Numbered from the stretch's first letter, positions 1-9,293 are shown. The stretch is 64,000 nt of DNA from Gracilimonas sp. (GCF_017641085.1 NZ_JAEPPI010000001.1:248001-312000), one strand, 5' to 3'. A program made the numbers and translations. Notes: generated by a model not told the origin, from the sequence alone.

Positions 1-1008
1 TTGCGATTGAGGAGTGATGTTGATGTAGGGGCATTTCTGAGTGGCGGATTAGATTCTAGCCTCATTTGCGCCTTGATGCGAAAAAATGATCAAGAAAGCG
101 AAATTTCAACATTTAGCATAGGGTTTCACGAGAAAAAATTTGATGAATCCCAATATGCGAAATATGTAGCTCAGAAATATTCTCTGAACAACAAATTGAA
201 ATTTCTTGGAGGAGATATAGTGCATTTATGGGATAAGGTAACTTATCATAACGACCAACCTCATGGGGATATATCGTTTATACCAACTTATATTTTATCA
301 GAATTTGCTAGTAAAGATTTAAAAGTAGTTTTAACCGGTGATGGAGGAGATGAATTATTTGCTGGCTATCTGAAATATCAAATGCTGGAAAATACTGGCG
401 ATCTTCAAAAATACTTTGATACTACTACAGTATTTAATGAGAAAGAATTAATGAATTCATTATCCCCTGCCTTTAAAAAAACAATTAATGTGGGTGGAGC
501 GAGAAAACTATTTACTAATTGCCTCGCTAAGGTTGAAAGCAGAGATCTTTTGAATAAGGTTCTCTATTTTGAAACAAAGCAACTTCTTCCAGGAAATAAT
601 TTAGTAAAACCTGATAAAATGGCTATGGCAAACTCGTTGGAAACTCGAAGTCCGTTTATGGATTATCGACTTTTTGAATTATGTTATACGATGCCCGGGG
701 AATTAAAGCTTAGAAATGGAGAAACAAAATATCTTCTAAAAAAATTAGGATTGCGTTATTTCAATGAAGAACATGTTTATAGAAGAAAGCAAATGTTTAC
801 TGTTCCAATTGGTGAATGGTTTAAGAATAAATTAGGTGATTATTTGATGACAATTATAGAAAGTGAAAGATTAATTGAGCGAAATATTTGGGATGCAACT
901 CAAATAAGACAACTTGCAGATGATCATAAAAACGGCAGGGAAAATAATACAAGAAAATTGAGAGCGATAGTGAATCTAGAGCTATGGTATAGAATGTTTA
1001 TTGATTGA
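1..1008 (+). CDS. asnB: Asparagine synthase (glutamine-hydrolysing), C-terminal part, cut by window start
   Basis: This is the ATP-dependent synthetase half of an AsnB-type enzyme, which amidates a carboxylate using ammonia from glutamine. The PP-loop SGGLDSS lies at residues 14-20 of the visible part. A GDGGDELFAGY motif follows near residue 113, then the SLETRSPFMDYRLFEL segment typical of class B asparagine synthases. The N-terminal glutamine amidotransferase domain (about 200 residues) must lie upstream of the window, so the TTG at base 1 is only an in-frame codon and not the start. The stop overlaps the TTG preceding the next gene, a sugar transferase. In polysaccharide loci such paralogs may amidate uronic acids rather than make free asparagine; that role is inferred from context. 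Confidence 0.93.
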   Translation: MRLRSDVDVGAFLSGGLDSSLICALMRKNDQESEISTFSIGFHEKKFDESQYAKYVAQKYSLNNKLKFLGGDIVHLWDKVTYHNDQPHGDISFIPTYILSEFASKDLKVVLTGDGGDELFAGYLKYQMLENTGDLQKYFDTTTVFNEKELMNSLSPAFKKTINVGGARKLFTNCLAKVESRDLLNKVLYFETKQLLPGNNLVKPDKMAMANSLETRSPFMDYRLFELCYTMPGELKLRNGETKYLLKKLGLRYFNEEHVYRRKQMFTVPIGEWFKNKLGDYLMTIIESERLIERNIWDATQIRQLADDHKNGRENNTRKLRAIVNLELWYRMFID

Positions 1009-1010
1009 AA

Positions 1011-1562
1011 ATGAGATACTTAGATATTTTAATTTCTTTATTGGCATTAGTAATATTGTCACCTGTCATGTTCATTATTAGCTTAATAATCTTTTTTACT
1101 GATGGTAGACCTGTTTTATTCAAGCAACAGAGAGTTGGATTAAACATGGAAGAGTTTACCATTTTAAAGTTTCGAACGATGAAAAATGAAAAGAATCATG
1201 CAAGTAAAATTGAGTTTACAAAGAAAAATGATCCTCGAATCACTTTTATAGGAAGAATACTAAGGAAGTATTCTTTGGATGAGCTTCCTCAATTTTTGAA
1301 TGTATTCTACGGAGATATGTCTATTGTAGGTCCAAGACCAGATACTCCTCAACAAAAAGTAAATTATGATAATGCAACATGGCAAGCAAGACATCGTGTT
1401 AAACCTGGGATTACTGGTCTCGCACAAATAAATGGTAGGAGTAATATTACGCCAGAGAAGAGAATAAATTATGAGCTTGAATGGATAGAACGAAAATCTT
1501 TGACCTTATATTTAAGTGTAATTTGGAAAACCTTTTTCATAAAGGCGAAAGATTCATTCTAA
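1011..1562 (+). CDS. Initiating sugar-phosphate transferase (bacterial sugar transferase family, PglC/WcaJ catalytic type)
   Basis: Monotopic phosphoglycosyl transferase of about 183 residues. It would transfer a sugar phosphate from a UDP-sugar to undecaprenyl phosphate as the first step of repeat-unit assembly. A hydrophobic N-terminal segment (about residues 3-26) is followed by KFRTM, the acidic DE pair in YSLDELPQFLNV, the GDMSIVGPRP motif and KPGITGLAQINGRS. It is the short form, lacking the large N-terminal membrane domain of WcaJ/WbaP. I chose the ATG at 1011; a TTG at 1005 overlaps the asnB stop and would add two residues. Coupling to asnB suggests one operon. Confidence 0.9.
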   Translation: MRYLDILISLLALVILSPVMFIISLIIFFTDGRPVLFKQQRVGLNMEEFTILKFRTMKNEKNHASKIEFTKKNDPRITFIGRILRKYSLDELPQFLNVFYGDMSIVGPRPDTPQQKVNYDNATWQARHRVKPGITGLAQINGRSNITPEKRINYELEWIERKSLTLYLSVIWKTFFIKAKDSF

Positions 1563-1723
1563 TAGCTTTATCAGGTTGCACCACTATGTCAAAACAGGGT
1601 AAACAACTTTTAATTTAATATTAATATCTAAAGATCAGCGGGTTTAAACTCTTTAATTCTTTTTTACAATATAATTTGTATTATTACACCTCTGGAGGGT
1701 AGAAGAGTAGAATACAATAATAC

Positions 1724-3616
1724 ATGATGAAAAATAAAATATTCGAGCACAAGAGCTTTTTTAAAGGGGTTGCAGACATCGTTATTTGGACAGGAATCAC
1801 ACTTCTGGCCTTTTTACTACGCTTGGATGGAGACTTAAGTGGGTATCTCACTACAGCACTTCTAGCTACCGGAATTCTTTTCTTAGTCAAATTCGCGCTT
1901 ATTTATTATATGGGCAGTTATCGGCAATCGTGGAGAAATACCGGCTTCAATGACATTTTTCATATTGTGGCAATGGTGTCTATTCTGACGGTTCCCTATA
2001 CCATAATTGTGCTTTTGGGAAGGTCGGTGATTAATCTTCCTTTATCTATACCTATCATCGAGTTCTTTTTATCTATTCTGGCTCTTACCTCACTCCGGGC
2101 CGGTACCCGCTTTTTTATAAAATACCGAATTCCACGTGTCAATAATCACGGTGAAACCCGGCGTATTCTAATTGCCGGTGCGGGGGAAAGTGGTACCTTG
2201 GTTGCAAAGGAAATGCTTAAGAACAAGGATGCCCAGATGCAGCCGGTGGCTTTTGTGGATGATGACCTTTCCAAGCGGACTCAAAAGTTTATGGGCATAC
2301 CGGTTAAAGGAACTGTTTTTGATATTCCGAATATCGTTCGCCGGATGAATATTGATGAAATTATCATAGCTATGCCATCAGAGTCAGGTGATGTGATTAG
2401 AAGAGTTGTTGAAAAGTCGCGACAAACGGATGCTAGTTATAGAATTATTCCTCCTTTATATGATTTATTATGTGGAAAAGTATCCATTAGTCAGATTCGG
2501 AATGTAGATGTGGAGGATCTGCTTCGCCGTAAACCCATTCAGCTTGAAACGCAGGAAATTCGATCCTATATACAAAACAAAAAAGTCTTGGTTACCGGTG
2601 CGGGTGGTTCCATTGGTTCTGAAATTGTTCGTCAGATTTCAAGATTCAATCCCAAGCACGTAATCCTGCTGGGCAGGGGGGAAAATAGTATTCATCAGTT
2701 GGTGCGCGAAATTGACAATGAAATACCGGACCTGAAATACTGCATACGCATTTGTGATGTTCGTGACCTGACCACTTTGAGTAAGATTTTTGAAAATGAG
2801 CAACCGGAAGTGGTTTTTCATGCGGCGGCTCACAAGCACGTTCCGCTAATGGAAGAAAATCCATCCCAGGCTATTTTTAATAATGTGATGGGAACCCGGA
2901 ATCTTGTAAACCTTTCTGTTGAACACCGAGTATCTCATTTTGTAAATATTTCTACGGATAAAGCGGTAAATCCTACTTCGGTGATGGGAGCAAGTAAGCG
3001 CATAGCCGAACATATCGTGGAGTGGGGTTCCAGTCAGGCCAAAAATGGTGAGATTTTTGTTTCGGTACGATTTGGAAATGTGCTTGGAAGTCGCGGCAGT
3101 GTAATTCCAATTTTCAAGGATCAAATCCGAAAAGGTGGCCCTGTGACCGTTACACACCCAGACATGGTGCGCTACTTTATGACTATTCCTGAAGCCTCAC
3201 AATTGGTATTGCAGGCTGGCGCCCTTAAAAATAATGGAGCAGTGTATGTATTGGATATGGGAGATCCGGTAAATATTGAGCAGATGGCGCGTGATCTAAT
3301 TAAACTCAGTGGGTTTGAGCCTGATGTAGACATCAAGATTGAGCACACCGGCATTCGTCCTGGAGAAAAGTTATTTGAAGAGCTGCTTACAGCAGAAGAA
3401 GGAACCGACATGACCCGGCACGAGAAGATATTTATGGCCCGCAAACACGGTGTGTTAGATAATCTGGGGCAACGGCTTAATCAGCTTAAGAAAGTAGCAG
3501 AGGATGGAAATAAAGAACTTATCAAAGAAGCCATCTATAACTTTGTACCCACCTATTCTGGTTTTAAGAATGGAGTTAATAAAAAGAAGGAACAAGCTGA
3601 GGATATGTTAGCTTGA
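1724..3616 (+). CDS. Membrane-bound nucleotide-sugar 4,6-dehydratase, FlaA1/CapD/WbpM family
   Basis: A 630-residue polysaccharide biosynthesis protein with two Rossmann-like parts behind about four N-terminal membrane helices (residues 12-125). The first nucleotide-binding motif, GAGESG, lies near residue 151. The catalytic SDR domain starts at VTGAGGSIGSE near residue 290. The usual SDR tyrosine is replaced by methionine, M421-x3-K425 in VMGASKR, after ISTDKAVNPTS. This Ser-Met-Lys triad is the known hallmark of large WbpM/FlaA1 membrane dehydratases. The probable substrate is UDP-GlcNAc, giving a 4-keto-6-deoxy sugar for glycan or glycoprotein synthesis. It follows the sugar transferase by 161 bp. 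Confidence 0.93.
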   Translation: MMKNKIFEHKSFFKGVADIVIWTGITLLAFLLRLDGDLSGYLTTALLATGILFLVKFALIYYMGSYRQSWRNTGFNDIFHIVAMVSILTVPYTIIVLLGRSVINLPLSIPIIEFFLSILALTSLRAGTRFFIKYRIPRVNNHGETRRILIAGAGESGTLVAKEMLKNKDAQMQPVAFVDDDLSKRTQKFMGIPVKGTVFDIPNIVRRMNIDEIIIAMPSESGDVIRRVVEKSRQTDASYRIIPPLYDLLCGKVSISQIRNVDVEDLLRRKPIQLETQEIRSYIQNKKVLVTGAGGSIGSEIVRQISRFNPKHVILLGRGENSIHQLVREIDNEIPDLKYCIRICDVRDLTTLSKIFENEQPEVVFHAAAHKHVPLMEENPSQAIFNNVMGTRNLVNLSVEHRVSHFVNISTDKAVNPTSVMGASKRIAEHIVEWGSSQAKNGEIFVSVRFGNVLGSRGSVIPIFKDQIRKGGPVTVTHPDMVRYFMTIPEASQLVLQAGALKNNGAVYVLDMGDPVNIEQMARDLIKLSGFEPDVDIKIEHTGIRPGEKLFEELLTAEEGTDMTRHEKIFMARKHGVLDNLGQRLNQLKKVAEDGNKELIKEAIYNFVPTYSGFKNGVNKKKEQAEDMLA

Positions 3617-3667
3617 AAAGGTTTTAGGTTTTTCTGCGCTTTAAATAACCGTCCCATTCCTTTTCTC

Positions 3668-3757
3668 CATGCCGGAAAGCATTGCTGCGAAGCAGCATAA
3701 GAAAGGTATTAACCACCTCTGTCATTCTGAACGCAGCGAATGCGGAGTGAAGAATCT
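3668..3757 (+). repeat. Dispersed repeat, GCTGC-hairpin/CATTCTGAAC family, copy 1
   Basis: Begins CATGCCGGAAAGCATTGCTGC. It contains the small hairpin GCTGCGAAGCAGC and ends in GTCATTCTGAACG...GTGAAGAATCTC. Copies with the same order of parts occur at 4078-4157 and 9190-9293. Confidence 0.8.
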
Positions 3758-3867
3758 CCCTGAAACCAGCATTTGGGAATGTAAAGGAGATCGCCGCGTC
3801 GAAAGTGTTGGTAAGTAGAGGTCAGGCTTGGCTGCCTCCTCGCGATGACGTACCAAAAACCCGTTTT

Positions 3868-3930
3868 TGCGAGGAGACCGCATTGCCGAATGCAGGCCTG
3901 GGTTGAATAACGACGAAGTAATCTCCCTGA
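3868..3930 (+). repeat. Dispersed repeat, GCGAGGAG...ACGAAGCAATCTC family
   Basis: TGCGAGGAGACC through CGACGAAGTAATCTCCCTGA. Related stretches occur at about 6307-6335, 6578-6640, 14888-15045, 15046-15141 and 15481-15634. Confidence 0.7.
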
Positions 3931-4077
3931 TTTGGATTGAGATGTTTAACAACGCAACTAGCGCAAGTGTCCACTTGTGTGCTGTACGTAAACTTCTGTA
4001 ATCCTAAACAAACCTGGAAAGTATTTCGTAACAAAGATTCTTCAGGAGTACCTTCAGAATGACTTTTTTAATAAAAG

Positions 4078-4157
4078 ACATCGCTGCGATAGCAGCATAA
4101 GAGAGGTAATGAGTGCCACTGTCATTCTGAACGAAGCGAATGCAGAGTGAAGAATCT
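4078..4157 (+). repeat. Dispersed repeat, GCTGC-hairpin/CATTCTGAAC family, copy 2
   Basis: A hairpin-like GCTGCGATAGCAGC is followed by GTCATTCTGAACGAAGCGAA and GTGAAGAATCTACT. It has the same architecture as the copy at 3668 but has drifted in sequence. Confidence 0.8.
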
Positions 4158-4408
4158 ACTGGAATCGGTTCGGGATATAAATCAACGGCCATATTTTTAT
4201 CAAACAACAGGATCCCGGGCATTCGCCGCGGGATGACTTGCTAATTAAAACCACGTAAGTAAAGTCTCTCCTTGGTAAGGAGAGATTTAGAGAGGTTGGG
4301 GAATTGATTTGGGATGTTAAATAATGCCTTGATTGAATTCCGTATAACTGATGGGCCGAGCGACCGATTTGCGAAGTTTCTTACTCGTGCTTGTTTTGCA
4401 TTTCACAC

Positions 4409-4617
4409 AGACCTCTTTCTGTCTTTCTCCTTCATTAGGAGAAAGGACGCTTCGATTTGTGAAAAAGCTCCTTGGTGTTCTCTGCTGCTGGTTAAAACAG
4501 CATTGATGGTGGAGAGGGTGTATTGCTTAGAACCATGATTTTCCTGATTAAAACGATTGGCATGAGAGATGAAGAGTAATCAAGGAAATCATATAATCCC
4601 AAAAATCAGGGTTCAAA
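4409..4617 (+). repeat. Composite repeat (CTTTCTCC hairpin plus 88-bp GAACCATGATT inverted repeat), copy 1
   Basis: An 8-bp-stem hairpin (4423-4430 with 4438-4445) is followed about 85 bp later by an inverted repeat. The repeat starts AGAACCATGATTTTCCTGATT (4529) and ends AATCCCAAAAATCAGGGTTCAA (to 4616). The same two parts in the same order occur at 6797, 12216 and 18079. Confidence 0.85.
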
Positions 4618-4835
4618 TGGAAAGAGGTGAAATAAGCCCGGCAGGTAAAGTCTCTCCTTGGTAAGAAGTCCCGATTTTCGGGAAGAGAGGTCGGGGAATC
4701 GGGTTGGAATGTTTAATAACACCCTGTCCACTTGTGCGATGGTGTATCAGTTTCGGTTGCGCCTGTCTACAGTTACCCTCCCGGGAGGAGAAGCCGAAAT
4801 TGTAAATCAAGCTTCTTAAAGAATTGAAATCTCTG

Positions 4836-4843
4836 TACATTTG
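4836..4843 (+). promoter_or_regulatory. Candidate Bacteroidota-type -7 box for the WbpA-like gene
   Basis: TACATTTG matches the TAnnTTTG consensus and lies 35 bp before the ATG at 4879. The -33 element is weak. Confidence 0.35.
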
Positions 4844-4878
4844 TCTGAAAATTAAAGTCAGCAAAAGATATTACTCAA

Positions 4879-6210
4879 ATGGGCTTAAACAATTTGCTTC
4901 AAAAAATTAAAGGCAAAGAATACAGAGTTGGAATCATTGGTTTGGGGTATGTCGGACTGCCTCTGCTTTGGACTTTTCATGAAGCTGGTTTACCGGTAAT
5001 TGGTTATGATATAGACCCAAAAAAGGTAGATAACCTGCATAACGGTGTGCCTTATATCAAGCACCTTGGATCTGAGATGATGGAGGTATTGTCCAAATCT
5101 GACCGTTGTGACGCTACCACCGATTTCTCCCGCTTGGATGAAGCAGATGCCATTTTACTCTGTGTTCCAACTCCCCTGGATCATCACCGCGAGCCGGATA
5201 TGAGTTATGTGGAACAAACTACAGAGACGGTATCACAACATCTGAGAAAAGGGCAACTGGTGATTTTGGAATCCACTACATGGCCAGGAACTACTGAGGA
5301 ATTGATGATTCCTATTCTGGAAAAGAACTCTGGACTTAAAGCCGGAGAAGATTTTTACGTGGCTTATAGCCCTGAGCGAGAAGATCCGGGCAATCCAAAT
5401 TTTAATACCGCTAAGATCCCGAAAGTAGTAGGTGGCCATGGGGAAGAAGCTCTGCAACTAGCGACGGCCATGTACGATACGGCTATTGTTCAAACAGTGC
5501 CGGTTACAGATTGTAAGACAGCGGAAGCAGTAAAGTTAACTGAAAACATTTTCCGATCTGTAAACATAGCCTTGGTGAATGAACTTAAGGTGGTGTATGA
5601 ATCTATGGGAATTGATGTGCACGAAGTTTTGGATGCTGCAGATACCAAGCCGTTTGGCTTTATGAAATTTACTCCCGGCCCAGGATTAGGCGGGCACTGT
5701 ATCCCCATTGACCCATTTTACCTGACCTGGAAGGCTCGCGAGTTCGAAAAACACACTCGTTTCATTGAGCTGGCCGGGGAAGTGAATACCAATATGCCTC
5801 AATATGTGATCGACCAGGCTATGCTAGCGTTGAATACGCATAAAAAAGCAATGAATGGGAGTAAGGTGTTGGTCATTGGACTGGCTTACAAACCGGATGT
5901 AGATGACATGCGGGAATCTCCTACTTTCAAGATTTTCGATCTGCTTAAGAAAGTGGGTGCTGAAGTATCTTATTATGATCCGTTTATCCCTGAAGTACTA
6001 CCCACACGTGAACATGCAGAATGGACGGGCAATAAATCCATAGAATGGAAGAAGGAAATCATTTCTGAGTATGACGCTGTGATCATATCTACCAATCACT
6101 CAACTATTGATTACTCCGAGCTTGCTGAATGGAATGATTGTATTATTGATACCCGGAATGCGATGAAGGGAGTGAAGCCTAAGGACGACAAACATATTTT
6201 TAAAGCTTAG
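4879..6210 (+). CDS. wbpA: UDP-N-acetylglucosamine 6-dehydrogenase, WbpA type
   Basis: A 443-residue nucleotide-sugar dehydrogenase that would oxidise the C6 hydroxyl of UDP-GlcNAc to the uronate with two NAD+. The NAD-binding motif VGIIGLGYVGLP is near residue 17. The catalytic cysteine is Cys274 in GPGLGGHCIPIDPFYL. The IPIDPFYLTWKA continuation is characteristic of the WbpA branch, as opposed to UDP-glucose or ManNAc dehydrogenases. The product is the substrate for the WlbA-like and WbpE-like enzymes at 12612 and 13641. The gene stands alone between two repeat-filled spacers, so it probably has its own promoter. A UDP-ManNAc dehydrogenase role cannot be excluded. Confidence 0.9.
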   Translation: MGLNNLLQKIKGKEYRVGIIGLGYVGLPLLWTFHEAGLPVIGYDIDPKKVDNLHNGVPYIKHLGSEMMEVLSKSDRCDATTDFSRLDEADAILLCVPTPLDHHREPDMSYVEQTTETVSQHLRKGQLVILESTTWPGTTEELMIPILEKNSGLKAGEDFYVAYSPEREDPGNPNFNTAKIPKVVGGHGEEALQLATAMYDTAIVQTVPVTDCKTAEAVKLTENIFRSVNIALVNELKVVYESMGIDVHEVLDAADTKPFGFMKFTPGPGLGGHCIPIDPFYLTWKAREFEKHTRFIELAGEVNTNMPQYVIDQAMLALNTHKKAMNGSKVLVIGLAYKPDVDDMRESPTFKIFDLLKKVGAEVSYYDPFIPEVLPTREHAEWTGNKSIEWKKEIISEYDAVIISTNHSTIDYSELAEWNDCIIDTRNAMKGVKPKDDKHIFKA

Positions 6211-6519
6211 AGAGGTGTAAGGTTTTAGTAGGGGCAAGGTGTTAGTAGTTCTAAGCTTTAAATAGGCGTTAAAATCCTTTTCTACTCCAATTAAAAACCT
6301 GTTATAGCGAGGAGACCGTGTTGCCAGGGATCAGGATGCCTATTTTACAACCCGTTGGGAAGTACGTTGCCCGTACCAAGGAGATCGCGGGTCTGGACCC
6401 GCGATGACTCATTCTATAAAAAGTCAGTCATCCCGGGCAAGCCGTAGCGGAGCGGAGGTGCAGAACCGGGATCTCCCAGAATCGAATTGGTATGTTGAAC
6501 AACGTATTCGCCAATACCC

Positions 6520-6640
6520 CGAGACTGCCACGCAATGTATTCGTTTCACTCATTGCATTGCTCGCAGATGGATACTTTTGCGAGGAGCCTTCGATGTTGA
6601 GTATAGGCTTGGGATGTGTAACGACGCGGCAATCTCCCTA
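6520..6640 (+). repeat. Dispersed repeat, GAGACTGCCACGCA/GCGAGGAG family
   Basis: GAGACTGCCACGCAATGTATT, then TCGTTTCACTCATTGCATTG and CTCGCAGA, runs directly into GCGAGGAG...GACGCGGCAATCTCCC. The halves appear in the opposite order from 14888 and 15481, as expected if units once stood in tandem. Confidence 0.7.
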
Positions 6641-6796
6641 ACATGGCAACTGATCCAATCAACGCGAATGAGTTATCCTGATCCCGAATGCTCGGGAGAA
6701 GGGTCATCACGAGGTCCAATAAACAGTGAGGTTGGTTAAGCTTGTGAAGATTCTTCCAGAATCGAGTTGATTAACAACGGCCTTGCCATCACATAG

Positions 6797-6983
6797 AGAC
6801 CCCTTTCTGTCTTTCCTCTTTGGTGAAGGGGAAAGGACGCCTTGGTAAGATTCATTGGTTGTTACAGGGAAGTTGATGTGGAAAGTGCATTACTTTGAAC
6901 CATGATTTTTATGATTAACGGATTGGCAGGATAGAGTAGGAGTAATCAATGAAATCCATTAATCCCACAAATCATGGTTCAAA
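6797..6983 (+). repeat. Composite repeat, copy 2
   Basis: The hairpin CTTTCCTCTTTGGTGAAGG (6811-6835) is followed by the inverted repeat TTGAACCATGATTTTTATGA...AATCATGGTTCAAA (6895-6983). Confidence 0.88.
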
Positions 6984-7144
6984 TGCTAAGAGGAGAAGTA
7001 GGCCACGTAAGTAAGTCTCCTTGTGAAGGAGTGCCGATTATCGAAAAGTGAGATCGAGGAATCGAATTGGGATGTGCATTAACGTACTCATCCTTTTTGA
7101 GAAGCAGATACCGGCATAAGCAGGGGGATGACAGCTCGATTTTA

Positions 7145-7320
7145 TGTCATCGCGGGCGTAGACCCGCGATCTCCTTGATTGGGGATTGATGTTGATTATG
7201 GAAATCCCGTATCTCCGCTACGCTACGCCTGCTTGCCGGTAGGCAGGTACGGGATGACGGGTGTTGGTAAAGAGCAGGTTGTGTTCCAGTAAACAAGCGA
7301 AGGGGTTCAGCCCTTCGCTA
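7145..7320. repeat. 176-bp repeat ending in a terminator-like hairpin, copy 1
   Basis: Starts GTCATCGCGGGCGTAGACCC and continues through ATCCCGTATCTCCGCTACGC and TACGGGATGACGGG to AGCGAAGGGGTTCAGCCCTT. A near-identical copy lies at 9392-9571. Its 3' end supplies the stop codon and hairpin of the minus-strand gene at 7307. Confidence 0.85.
7296..7319 (-). terminator. Terminator-like hairpin at the end of the 170-residue membrane protein gene
   Basis: A perfect 9-bp stem, AGCGAAGGG (7296-7304) with CCCTTCGCT (7311-7319), and a 6-nt loop. On the minus strand it is followed by TTGTTT. The stop codon lies in the loop. Confidence 0.55.
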
Positions 7321-7819
7321 ATGAGTTCTCAACGTTGGATACATGATTATTTCTTTTATAAAACAACGAAAGCGGGATAACTCCAAGAGCAGATAAAGGA
7401 GCGAGGTAGGTTGAGAGAAAATCCAGGATATGAAGAGCGCTGAGGTTTTGAACTATATCCACCATAAGAACAAATGAGGCAGAGATCAGGATAACGCTAT
7501 GGGCTGATATCAAAACAATGAAAAACTTTTTGTCTGCTCCAATCAGAATAAGTCCGATCATCCCCAGGAAAAAGAAAGAACCGAAGGGCACTTTGTAAAA
7601 GAACAACTTCTCGGAATTCCCTTCTGAATATTCAAAAACAGCCAGGCGAGTATCCAGCTTTTGAAAGGATAGATATTGACTTTCTTGAACCGACTCAACC
7701 AGTTTTTCATCAACCTGATATTGAAAAATTGCTGTACGTACCGGCCGGAGCAGGTATATATGAAAAAGAACATATGCTGCAATCAGTACTGCTTTAATCA
7801 GGTACTTTTTAGCTTTCAT
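7307..7819 (-). CDS. Unrecognised four-helix membrane protein
   Basis: A 170-residue protein of unknown family. A membrane helix at about residues 7-25 is followed by a roughly 50-residue extracytoplasmic part. Three further helices follow at about 78-96, 101-122 and 132-155, then a short basic tail (YKRNN). I see no catalytic motif. The gene is divergent from ugd with a 122-bp intergenic region. Its last codons and stop lie inside a dispersed 176-bp repeat, so the C-terminus may have been altered by repeat insertion. Its place in the polysaccharide locus suggests an envelope role, but no function is claimed. Confidence 0.7.
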   Translation of the reverse strand: MKAKKYLIKAVLIAAYVLFHIYLLRPVRTAIFQYQVDEKLVESVQESQYLSFQKLDTRLAVFEYSEGNSEKLFFYKVPFGSFFFLGMIGLILIGADKKFFIVLISAHSVILISASFVLMVDIVQNLSALHILDFLSTYLAPLSALGVIPLSLFYKRNNHVSNVENSLAKG

Positions 7820-7881
7820 AGAATAACTATTTCACCTCAAGTGTTTTTATGTGCCACAGACAATACCAAGTTTAGTATAAG

Positions 7882-7909
7882 TTTGAAAGTCATAAAACTT
7901 CTATATTTG
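7882..7909 (+). promoter_or_regulatory. Bacteroidota-type promoter for ugd
   Basis: TTTG (7882-7885), 16 bp, then TATATTTG (7902-7909), a full match to the TAnnTTTG -7 consensus, 32 bp before the ATG at 7942. The region is otherwise AT-rich. Confidence 0.5.
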
Positions 7910-7941
7910 TGGCCTTATCATAAATCAGAAAAAAATTGAAC

Positions 7942-9117
7942 ATGAAGATTGCTGTTGCCGGAACCGGATATGTAGGACTATCACTTGCTGTTTTATTATC
8001 ACAAAATCATGAAGTGGTAGCTCTTGATATTGTAGAAGAAAAGGTAGAACTCATTAACAACAGAAAGTCACCAATTACGGATCCCGAAATAGAAAATTTT
8101 TTGGCAGAGAGAGATGATTTAAGCTTAACGGCAACTTTGAATCCCAAAGAAGCATATGAGGGTGCGGAGTTCATCATCATTGCAACTCCGACGGACTATG
8201 ATCCGCAGACTAACGAGTTTAATACTAAGTCGGTAGAAGCGGTAATCACTGATGTTTTACAGATAAACCCGGATGCGGTGATGGTTATCAAGTCAACCAT
8301 TCCTGTGGGATATGTCAAGGAGCTAAAAGAAAAATTTGGAACAGATAATATTCTGTTTTCACCTGAATTTTTGAGGGAAGGTAAAGCGCTACATGATAAT
8401 CTATATCCGTCACGTGTAGTAGTTGGTGAGCAATCGGATCGGGCAAAGGTATTTGCAGATTTACTTATAGAAGGAGCGGCCAAAGATAAAGATGAAATTC
8501 CGGTTCTCTTTACCGACAATACCGAGGCTGAAGCCATTAAACTTTTTTCCAATACGTACCTGGCCATGCGTGTGGCTTATTTTAATGAGCTTGATTCCTA
8601 TTGCGAAACGCATGATCTGAGCACCGCCCAGGTAATAGAGGGCGTTGGGCTGGATCCACGAATCGGAGACCATTATAACAATCCTTCTTTCGGGTATGGC
8701 GGATATTGTCTGCCTAAAGATACTAAACAGCTACTGGCTAATTTTGAGGATGTGCCTAATAACCTGATTCGTGCTATTGTGGATGCCAACTCTACACGCA
8801 AGGACTTTGTCGCCCGACAAATCTGGAAGAATGATCCCAAAATTGTTGGGGTGTACCGCTTGGTCATGAAGCAAGGCTCGGATAATTTCAGGCAAAGTGC
8901 GGTTCAGGGAATTATGAAACGAATCAAAGCTAAGGGTATTGAAGTGGTTGTTTACGAGCCCTACCTGGAGGAAGATGAGTTTTATCACTCCCGGGTGATC
9001 AGAGACCTGGATGAATTCAAGAGAATATCCGAAGTGATTGTGGCCAACCGGATGGTGGATGAAATTCGCGACGTTAAAGACAAGGTTTACACCAGAGACT
9101 TGTTTGGGACAGATTAG
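7942..9117 (+). CDS. ugd: UDP-glucose 6-dehydrogenase
   Basis: A 391-residue enzyme oxidising UDP-glucose to UDP-glucuronate, close in length to E. coli Ugd (388). The N-terminal NAD-binding motif is GTGYVGLS. The catalytic cysteine is Cys256 in [19 protein letters not shown], a stretch nearly diagnostic for the short Ugd subfamily. The ATG at 7942 is preferred over an in-frame TTG at 7936. A good TAnnTTTG promoter lies just upstream. Downstream, AACATTGAAT (9126-9135) pairs with ATTCAATGTT (9150-9159) and may form the transcript end. It supplies glucuronate units to the same glycan pathway as the WbpA-like enzyme. Confidence 0.93.
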   Translation: MKIAVAGTGYVGLSLAVLLSQNHEVVALDIVEEKVELINNRKSPITDPEIENFLAERDDLSLTATLNPKEAYEGAEFIIIATPTDYDPQTNEFNTKSVEAVITDVLQINPDAVMVIKSTIPVGYVKELKEKFGTDNILFSPEFLREGKALHDNLYPSRVVVGEQSDRAKVFADLLIEGAAKDKDEIPVLFTDNTEAEAIKLFSNTYLAMRVAYFNELDSYCETHDLSTAQVIEGVGLDPRIGDHYNNPSFGYGGYCLPKDTKQLLANFEDVPNNLIRAIVDANSTRKDFVARQIWKNDPKIVGVYRLVMKQGSDNFRQSAVQGIMKRIKAKGIEVVVYEPYLEEDEFYHSRVIRDLDEFKRISEVIVANRMVDEIRDVKDKVYTRDLFGTD

Positions 9118-9189
9118 GGGTATAGAACATTGAATAGTGAACATTCAACATTCAATGTTGAAGTTGTTTATATGGGTAAGGTTAACAAA

Positions 9190-9293
9190 CATGCCTGAAA
9201 GGCATTGCTGCTAAAAGCAGCATAAGGCTGTTTAATAATGCTTCTGTCATTCTGAACGCAGTCCCGAGTAGTCGGGACGAAGTGAAGAATCTC
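9190..9293 (+). repeat. Dispersed repeat, GCTGC-hairpin/CATTCTGAAC family, copy 3
   Basis: CATGCCTGAAAGGCATTGCTG, GCAGCATAAG and GTCATTCTGAACGCAG lead to GTGAAGAATCTC. An extra small palindrome (GTCCCGAGTAGTCGGGAC) is inserted compared with the copies at 3668 and 4078. Confidence 0.8.

Larger units (their letters stand above)
3617..4878. other. 1.26-kb non-coding, repeat-rich spacer
   Basis: No credible gene was found. Short open frames here (for example 4314-4538) consist of repeat sequence. The spacer holds two copies of the GCTGC-hairpin/CATTCTGAAC unit (3668-3757 and 4078-4157), one GCGAGGAGACCG unit (3868-3930), two CTCTCCTTGGTAAGGAGAG hairpin units (about 4255-4320 and 4640-4730) and one composite hairpin plus 88-bp inverted repeat (4409-4617). 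A Bacteroidota-like -7 box at 4836-4843 serves the following gene. Confidence 0.8.
6211..7306. other. 1.1-kb non-coding, repeat-rich spacer
   Basis: No gene is credible here; the open frame at 6404-6739 is made of repeat units. In order the spacer contains a GCGAGGAGACCG fragment (about 6307), a CGCGGGTCTGGACCCGCG palindrome (about 6384-6401), a GAGACTGCCACGCA unit running into a GCGAGGAG unit (6520-6640), a composite hairpin/inverted repeat (6797-6983), an eroded CTCCTTGTGAAGGAG unit (about 7010-7080) and the first part of the 176-bp repeat starting at 7145. Confidence 0.8.

Noticed and set aside
4314-4538. 74-codon open frame on the plus strand
   Set aside because: It overlaps the composite repeat, and equivalent frames are broken in other copies.
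6404-6739. 111-codon open frame on the plus strand
   Set aside because: It reads through several dispersed repeat units, and the product is low-complexity Arg/Ser-rich with no homology pattern.
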